A DNA stretch of 10,618 bases from Goniomonas avonlea (taxonomy: Eukaryota; Cryptophyceae; Goniomonadida; Goniomonadaceae): positions 1 to 10,618 of the forward strand of contig QUTJ01031272.1 in assembly GCA_003573635.1 (NCBI GenBank). The letters run 5' to 3'. Position numbers and translations under genes: made by a program. Each line of letters starts with the position of its first letter. The first letter of the stretch is position 1. Below, piece by piece: positions 6,786 through 10,618 of the stretch. Under the pieces are notes generated by a model, which saw nothing but the letters and a program-made list of their open reading frames with translations, was not told the origin of the DNA and did no database searches.

Positions 6786-7340
6786 AGCTGAGCTCGTCTC
6801 GTCACGGCGTCTCGCACCTAGATCCCACTGACACTCTCGTCCCGTCTCACACTCTCGTGTGGCACTCACCACTTTCAAATTGGAGCTCGTCTCCTCCCAC
6901 TGACACTCTCGTCGTCTCACACTCTAGATCGTGTGACTCCTCGCTTTTCACACTGGAGCTCGTCTCCTCCCACTGACACCACACTGGAGCTCGTCTCCTC
7001 CCACTAGTGCCTATTTGTTGCATACCAGCCTGGTATGAATACCAGCCGGGCGGCTGGTACGGGCACGTTCTGTAGTCTTTGAATACAGAAAGGTGAATAG
7101 AAAAGAAAAGGCGAAAAAGGGGGGAACGAAAGTATAATCAACGCGGGTTCGCCGTGCCAGCCAAATCAAACCAGCCACTGGTTTTGATACCAGATACAGG
7201 AAGTAGGCACTAGACACTCTCGTCTCGTCTTGTCTCTTCTCTCCCACTCCTCACTCTAATTCACACTCAGTGACTGGAGCTCGTCTCGTCTCTTATCTCC
7301 CACTCGACACAGTCTCTCGTCTCGCACCTCCCACTGATTT
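6786..7340. repeat. Degenerate GGAGCTCGTCTCCTCCCACTGACACTCTCG repeats
   Basis: GGAGCTCGTCTCCTCCCACT occurs around 6884, 6956 and 6985, and a variant (GGAGCTCGTCTCGTCTCTTATC) at about 7277. They are mixed with CACACTCTCGTC units. The MITE-like element at 7005-7212 interrupts this array. CCCACTGACACTCTCGT at 6824-6840 and 6896-6912 shows what an uninterrupted junction looks like. Confidence 0.8.
7005..7212. mobile_element. MITE-like element with TA target duplication
   Basis: A TA flanks both ends (7005-7006 and 7211-7212). The outer inverted repeats read GTGCCTATTTG on the left and, reverse-complemented, GTGCCTACTTC on the right. The inside is rich in palindromes. CATACCAG-C-CTGGTATG (7021-7037) and TACCAGCC-GGGC-GGCTGGTA (7040-7059) are on the left, and AAACCAG-CCA-CTGGTTT (about 7168-7184) is on the right. 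The core between them is A/G-rich and non-coding. The element sits inside the CCCACTGACACTCTCG repeat, of which unbroken copies exist nearby. A TA duplication suggests mobilisation by a Tc1/mariner-type or other TA-targeting transposase supplied elsewhere (inference). Confidence 0.7.
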
Positions 7341-7670
7341 GGTTTTCACGGGCAGTGAACCGTTGCAAGACTCAGGATACATGGTTTACTGGGCCGATTC
7401 ACAGTCTAGTTGCGGCTGGGGATAGTCTCCCTCGCCCGTCACATACAAACGTATGCACTCTCTCTCTCTCACTCACTCGCCCAGATATCCACAGACCAGC
7501 ACACACTCTTACAGCCCTACACAGAGTTCACTCTCGGGCATGGGCGATACCACCCTCAGGAACCGAGACGTGCGACACTCACACTCACTCACACAACCCA
7601 ACAATCATTGAACTATGCACTCTCTCACGCGCTCACTCACTCACTCGGCGTCCCCCAACGAGGCACAAAC
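7341..7670. other. Non-coding, ACTC-rich region downstream of anmK
   Basis: This stretch carries CACTCACTCACTC-type simple sequence. TATGCACTCTCTC...CACTCACTCG is repeated at about 7453 and 7614. Plus-strand open frames here overlap the anmK gene in antisense and are compositional. It presumably includes the anmK 3' UTR. Confidence 0.5.
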
Positions 7671-8801
7671 TCATTCCACACCACGCAGGCCCCACTTCCC
7701 GGGGTAAATCCCCCCAAGAATGATCGGCTCACGGGACCCAGTCACAGATTTAAGGTTGAGGGGGATGCCCTCAAGAGTACAGTGCGCCAGCCAGGCAAAC
7801 AGGGCCGCTTCGACCGAATCCGGATTCACGCCCACGTCTGCGGTGGAACGAACGCGGGTGGGGTCCATCAGAGCCGAGAGACGCTCCATCAGGAATGTGT
7901 TGTGAGCGCCGCCACCGCAGACCAAGACTTCGGGGACGCGAGGGCCGTATCTCTTCAGGCAATCTGCTACCGTGGCAGCGGTGAGCTCGCACAGTGTGCG
8001 TTGCACGTGGATCGGCTCCACCGGCTCCCCCAAGCGAGAGAGCGCGTCGTTCAGCCACGGAAGATGAAAGTATTCCCGCCCAGTGCTTTTTGGTGCGGGC
8101 GCGGCAAAATACGGATCAGCGAGGAGTAATTCCAGCAGTCCGAGGTGAACCACACCCCCCCTGGCCCATTCACCCCCAGCATCGAATGGAGCACCACGGT
8201 GCAGCTCGTGCCAGCGATCCATGAGCCCATTGGCTGGCCCTGTATCAAAACCCAAGACAGGGGCGCCCTCGTCAGCTTCCAGGACTGTTAAGTTGGCAAT
8301 CCCTCCGAGGTTCAGAACTGCACAAGAGACCCCGGCAGGAAACAGGACGCGGTGGAACGCCGGCGCAAGAGGAGCCCCTTCCCCACCAGCTGCAACATCA
8401 CGTCGACGAAAGTCCGCAACAGTTGTGAGCCCTGTTCTCTGAGCAATCACGCTGGGATCACCAATCTGCACTGTGTGCGGAATTTCATCGCGCGGAGCAT
8501 GATGCACGGTCTGTCCATGCGAACCAATGGCACGGACTTTCCTGACATCTGTTTGACTAGAATCCAAAAGAGCAAGTGCAGCCTTGGAAAAAGCCTCTGC
8601 CACCGAAACGTCCAGGCGCCAGAGGGTATCCACCTCTCGTTGCCGACCAGTGACAAAAGCGGAGAGCCCCGCCTGCAATTCGGGAGGAAGTGGCTCCTCG
8701 TGCGTTGCAACCACTTCCACGCTCTGACCCTCAACACGGACGAGGGCTGCATCGATCGCATCCATGCTGGTGCCGCACATCAGTCCCAGGTACAGCGGCA
8801 T
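7671..8801 (-). CDS. anmK: Anhydro-N-acetylmuramic acid kinase, intronless, bacterial type
   Basis: A single uninterrupted frame of 376 residues, close to the usual bacterial length of about 370. The enzyme phosphorylates and opens 1,6-anhydro-MurNAc to MurNAc-6-phosphate, using ATP, in peptidoglycan recycling. It is an ASKHA-fold sugar kinase. Visible motifs are the phosphate loop GLMCGTSMDAIDAALV (6-21; MSGTSMDG in most relatives), GSHGQTVHH (93-101), GDPSVIAQRTG (114-124), ADFRRRDVAAGGEGAPLAP (129-147), LNLGGIANLT (163-172), FDTGPANGLMD (185-195; Asp186 at the catalytic-base position), KSTGREYF (238-245), CGGGAHN (295-301) and SVEAALFAWLA (329-339). The KSTGREYF block resembles gammaproteobacterial enzymes. 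It starts at the ATG whose next residues are LYLGL, typical for the family. It stands out here in having no intron and a seemingly higher G+C. No other cell-wall recycling gene is nearby. All the motifs expected of an active enzyme are present. Confidence 0.96.
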   Translation of the reverse strand: MPLYLGLMCGTSMDAIDAALVRVEGQSVEVVATHEEPLPPELQAGLSAFVTGRQREVDTLWRLDVSVAEAFSKAALALLDSSQTDVRKVRAIGSHGQTVHHAPRDEIPHTVQIGDPSVIAQRTGLTTVADFRRRDVAAGGEGAPLAPAFHRVLFPAGVSCAVLNLGGIANLTVLEADEGAPVLGFDTGPANGLMDRWHELHRGAPFDAGGEWARGGVVHLGLLELLLADPYFAAPAPKSTGREYFHLPWLNDALSRLGEPVEPIHVQRTLCELTAATVADCLKRYGPRVPEVLVCGGGAHNTFLMERLSALMDPTRVRSTADVGVNPDSVEAALFAWLAHCTLEGIPLNLKSVTGSREPIILGGIYPGKWGLRGVE

Positions 8802-9066
8802 GGCGATGGAGCGGCGTGTTAAATATTGTCGGGTTGATACGTATGCGTTTACTAGAAAGTATTTTGTAATTAACGTTTTAATAGATCAAAGCCACACCCT
8901 CTGTCAATATCAAGCGGCCAGGTAGATGCCGTTCTTCGCGAAGTCTTGGAGACTTGGAGTCTTGGACTCTTGGAAACTTGGAACGAGGCAGGCCACAGCC
9001 CGGCTGTGCCCACTATCTGTAGCCACGGACCCGAACCCGTCACCAAAGGTTCATTTGTACATTGAC
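8802..9066. other. Divergent intergenic region with CTTGGA repeats
   Basis: This region separates the anmK start (minus) from the ATG at 9067 (plus), so it should hold both promoters. Bases 8820-8885 are A/T-rich (AAGTATTTTGTAATTAACGTTTTAAT). Bases 8943-8983 are imperfect tandem copies of (T)CTTGGA(GA/AAC). The downstream frame stays open back to an ATG at 8926, but that part would translate the repeat, so I treat it as 5' UTR. Confidence 0.5.
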
Positions 9067-9619
9067 ATGGCGTTTGTCCCCGGGAACAAGGCCTCAGGGC
9101 TCCCGGCTCATTGGTCCGGTGCCCCTGGCGGGAGTCCGAACATTGCCGGAGCACAGCCAGTCCGGAACGATCTTGGGACTAATGGTACGGGGCATGACAG
9201 ACCTGCCACGTTGAACGGAAGGGTTCTTTCGGTAAGCTGAGATCCAGAGCTCAGTTTTTGGGAAGTGACAACCCCCCTCTCCAGCCGCAAGAGCTGCAGA
9301 GGGTTCGCAAAGTCCAGGCTGTGCTGCGTGGGGTCTATGTTCGCAAGCTCGCTGGAAAGAGTTCCCACATCGATCGATTCATTGAGGATCTCGAGGAAAA
9401 GGAACACACTCATCGCGGGTCCGTCACCCTTGGGTTGTGGATACAGGTTGACTCGCGCTTCGCAGATATTATGTGCTTGCGTGTTACCTCGTGTTCTTGG
9501 CACTATTTATTGCGATGCTGGTGTATCAGCGGAGCACTGGAACGTTCTTCGAAATGGCGCAACTTGTGAAGAAATATGTCGAGAGCGTTTCTGCGGTTCC
9601 GGACGGCGGCGTGTGCCCG
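9067..9619 (+). CDS. Membrane protein with charged helix and TM segment; 3' part unresolved
   Basis: Three exons can be supported. They are 9067-9231 (55 codons, donor TCG|GTAAGC), 9285-9418 (donor CGCGG|GTCCGT) and 9466 to about 9619. Introns are 53 and 47 bases, and frames agree at each join. The protein starts MAFVPGNKASG, with a Gly/Pro/Ala-rich disordered N-terminus. A charged helix follows at 57-99 (QELQRVRKVQAVLRGVYVRK, then IDRFIEDLEEKE). A transmembrane helix lies at about 101-120 (YYVLACYLVFLALFIAMLVY), then QRSTGTFFEMAQLVKKYVESV. A charged segment, then YLVFLALF, then an amphipathic helix recalls the start of polycystin-type TRP channels, but this is a weak resemblance and no further channel helices are found. 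A donor near 9620 (CCG|GTGCGA) and an acceptor at 9681-9682 would continue the frame to a stop at 9872, but several other splice choices exist. The coordinates given cover only the supported part. Confidence 0.6.
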
Positions 9620-10040
9620 GTGCGACTATCGTCTGCTGCCGGCTGTCGATTCGAAACTTCAATGACGCTGATACTCCAACAGGAACTCAATTCCTTTTGG
9701 GTCCAAACTGGGCTCATGTTTTGCGGTTCCCCTTCTGCTTTCATGGATGGCAAGGGCATGGAAAATATGTCACTGCCAGAGTGCCCACATACGACACTGA
9801 CGTTCTCCCTCTCAGATGTCAGAACCACCTCAATGGCCTTGGACTGGATACATGTAAGAGCATTTGATGGCTGAAATCGCATTGGCAGTAGCTAGCGTTT
9901 CCCGGAGCCCAATCCCAGTTGTGTTGAGAGGGCTTGTTCCTAACCGATGATCAGGCGTTTGTATGGGCGGTTGACTCCCTGGAGACGGAAGGCACGAGGA
10001 CACCACGTGAGGCAGCGAGTCGTCTGGGCCGATTTAACAG
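9620..10040 (+). other. Probable exon/intron sequence of the upstream gene, not resolved
   Basis: No AG occurs between 9600 and the acceptor at 9681-9682 (ACTCCAACAG), so if an intron lies here it must end there. Beyond it two frames stay open to about 9870. There are strong donor-like (GTAAGA, 9854) and acceptor-like (GATGATCAG, 9946-9954) signals. I cannot choose one path from sequence alone. Confidence 0.35.
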
Positions 10041-10154
10041 GTGCAATCACTTACCCCGGAATACAACAACCAAGCCTCTCTGGGGTTGCGTGACCTGTTC
10101 ACTCAGCAAAGAAACACGCCCGGCCACAGAAACCCACGGCCGAAAAAGAAATGA
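10041..10154 (+). CDS. Candidate terminal exon
   Basis: After an acceptor-like CGATTTAACAG (ending 10040), the frame GTG CAA TCA... stays open for 37 codons and ends in TGA (10152-10154). The frame gives a polar, protein-like sequence, with PEYNNQASLGLRDLFTQQ followed by a basic tail NPRPKKK. It could be the last exon of the gene starting at 9067, but the joining exon is not identified. A chance open frame is possible. Confidence 0.3.
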   Translation: MQSLTPEYNNQASLGLRDLFTQQRNTPGHRNPRPKKK

Positions 10155-10275
10155 TATGGGTTGGGTTGTGAGAACACGCCAACCCGTAACCTGGCCCCGA
10201 GGCCTCCCTAACATTGTCGATCACTTGCAGTCTGTGGACGTCATGCATCTCAGGAGTGACAGTGATGGTGTGGTG

Positions 10276-10474
10276 ATCGTGATGATGATGATGATGATGA
10301 TGATGATTATGACGATGACGATGATGTTGATGTTGGTGATAGTGATGGTATGATGGTGAAGTGATAGTGACAGTGAAGGTGACAGTGATGGTGACAGTGA
10401 TGGTGATGGTGATGGTGGTGGTGTGGTGGTGATGGTGGTGGTGGTGGTGGGGTGGTGGTGGTGGTGGTGGTGGT
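10276..10474. repeat. (ATG)n / (GTGATG)n / (GGT)n microsatellite
   Basis: The tract begins with ATG triplets (10281-10307), passes through GATGACGATGATGTTGATG and GTGATAGTGACAGTGA variants, and becomes nearly pure GGT/GTG. Plus-strand frames across it give runs of Met or Val and are not genes. Confidence 0.92.
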
Positions 10475-10618
10475 GATGAGACTCAAGCTCTCGACCTCCT
10501 CTCTGTCTCGTGCGCGTTGGTGATGGTGGTGGTGGTGGTGGTGGTGGTGATGGTGATGAGACTCAAGCTCTCGACCTCCTCTCCTCTGTCTCGTGCGCGT
10601 TGGTGGTGGTGGTGGTGG
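10475..10618. repeat. Duplicated 46-48-base unit inside (GGT)n
   Basis: GATGAGACTCAAGCTCTCGA through GCGCGTTGG occurs at 10475-10520 and 10555-10602. The second copy has an extra CTC/TCC triplet. The copies are separated by (GGT)n and are 80 bases apart, a spacing that is not a multiple of three. A third copy may follow beyond the window end, since the GGT tract resumes at 10603. Confidence 0.9.

Noticed and set aside
7021-7059. tRNA or structured RNA gene
   Set aside because: The hairpins are strong but do not form a cloverleaf, and no A/B box pair is seen; they are better explained as palindromes of the MITE-like element.
7355-8129. Plus-strand open frames (122 and 239 codons)
   Set aside because: They start in ACTC-rich simple sequence and run antisense through anmK, which has clear family motifs on the other strand.
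8926-9066. N-terminal extension of the gene at 9067
   Set aside because: The frame is open, but it would translate imperfect CTTGGA repeats, and the ATG at 9067 has a better context.

Overview
This window looks like nuclear DNA of a unicellular eukaryote. Five of the six genes I can support are broken by short GT-AG introns. Most of these introns are 47 to 56 bases long, and exactly 47 bases recurs at least seven times. Domains are eukaryotic in style (PH, SAM, an N-myristoylation signal, a plant/protist-like rhomboid). The intergenic DNA is full of micro- and minisatellites. I cannot fix the lineage from sequence alone. One gene, a kinase of bacterial cell-wall recycling, has no intron and resembles bacterial homologues, so it is a good candidate for horizontal transfer.

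Layout, left to right. Bases 1-560 are purine- or pyrimidine-rich simple sequence with a 27-30-base tandem repeat. A five-exon minus-strand gene (513-1651) encodes a 313-residue PH-SAM protein. It is divergent, across about 300 bases, from a two-exon plus-strand gene (1948-2741) for a 248-residue protein with an N-terminal MGC acylation signal and weak EF-hand-like helices. A hexanucleotide microsatellite separates that gene from a convergent six-exon minus-strand gene (2920-3776) for a 180-residue Pro/Gly/Tyr-rich repeat protein in which every intron is phase 1. Next comes a plus-strand, roughly seven-exon rhomboid intramembrane serine protease (4045-5263). Its last codons lie inside the first unit of a 59-base minisatellite.

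Bases 5264-7670 are gene-poor. They hold the 59-base minisatellite, a 115-base inverted-repeat element, a diverged pair of about 89-base repeats, an 18-base minisatellite of about 20 units, CTCGTC-rich degenerate repeats, and a 208-base MITE-like element inserted into those repeats at a TA. The two inverted-repeat elements share the terminal sequence CTAGTG(C/G)CT and may be one family.

Bases 7671-8801 (minus) hold the full-length intronless anhydro-N-acetylmuramic acid kinase. From 9067 (plus) there is an intron-containing gene for a protein with a charged helical segment and a transmembrane helix. Its 3' part is not resolved. The window ends in ATG/GGT-type microsatellites with a duplicated 46-48-base insert.

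There is no operon logic here. The genes are separate eukaryotic transcription units, in divergent or convergent pairs. The only pathway-level inference is that the AnmK-like kinase could let a bacterivorous or bacteria-associated protist reuse anhydro-MurNAc from ingested peptidoglycan.
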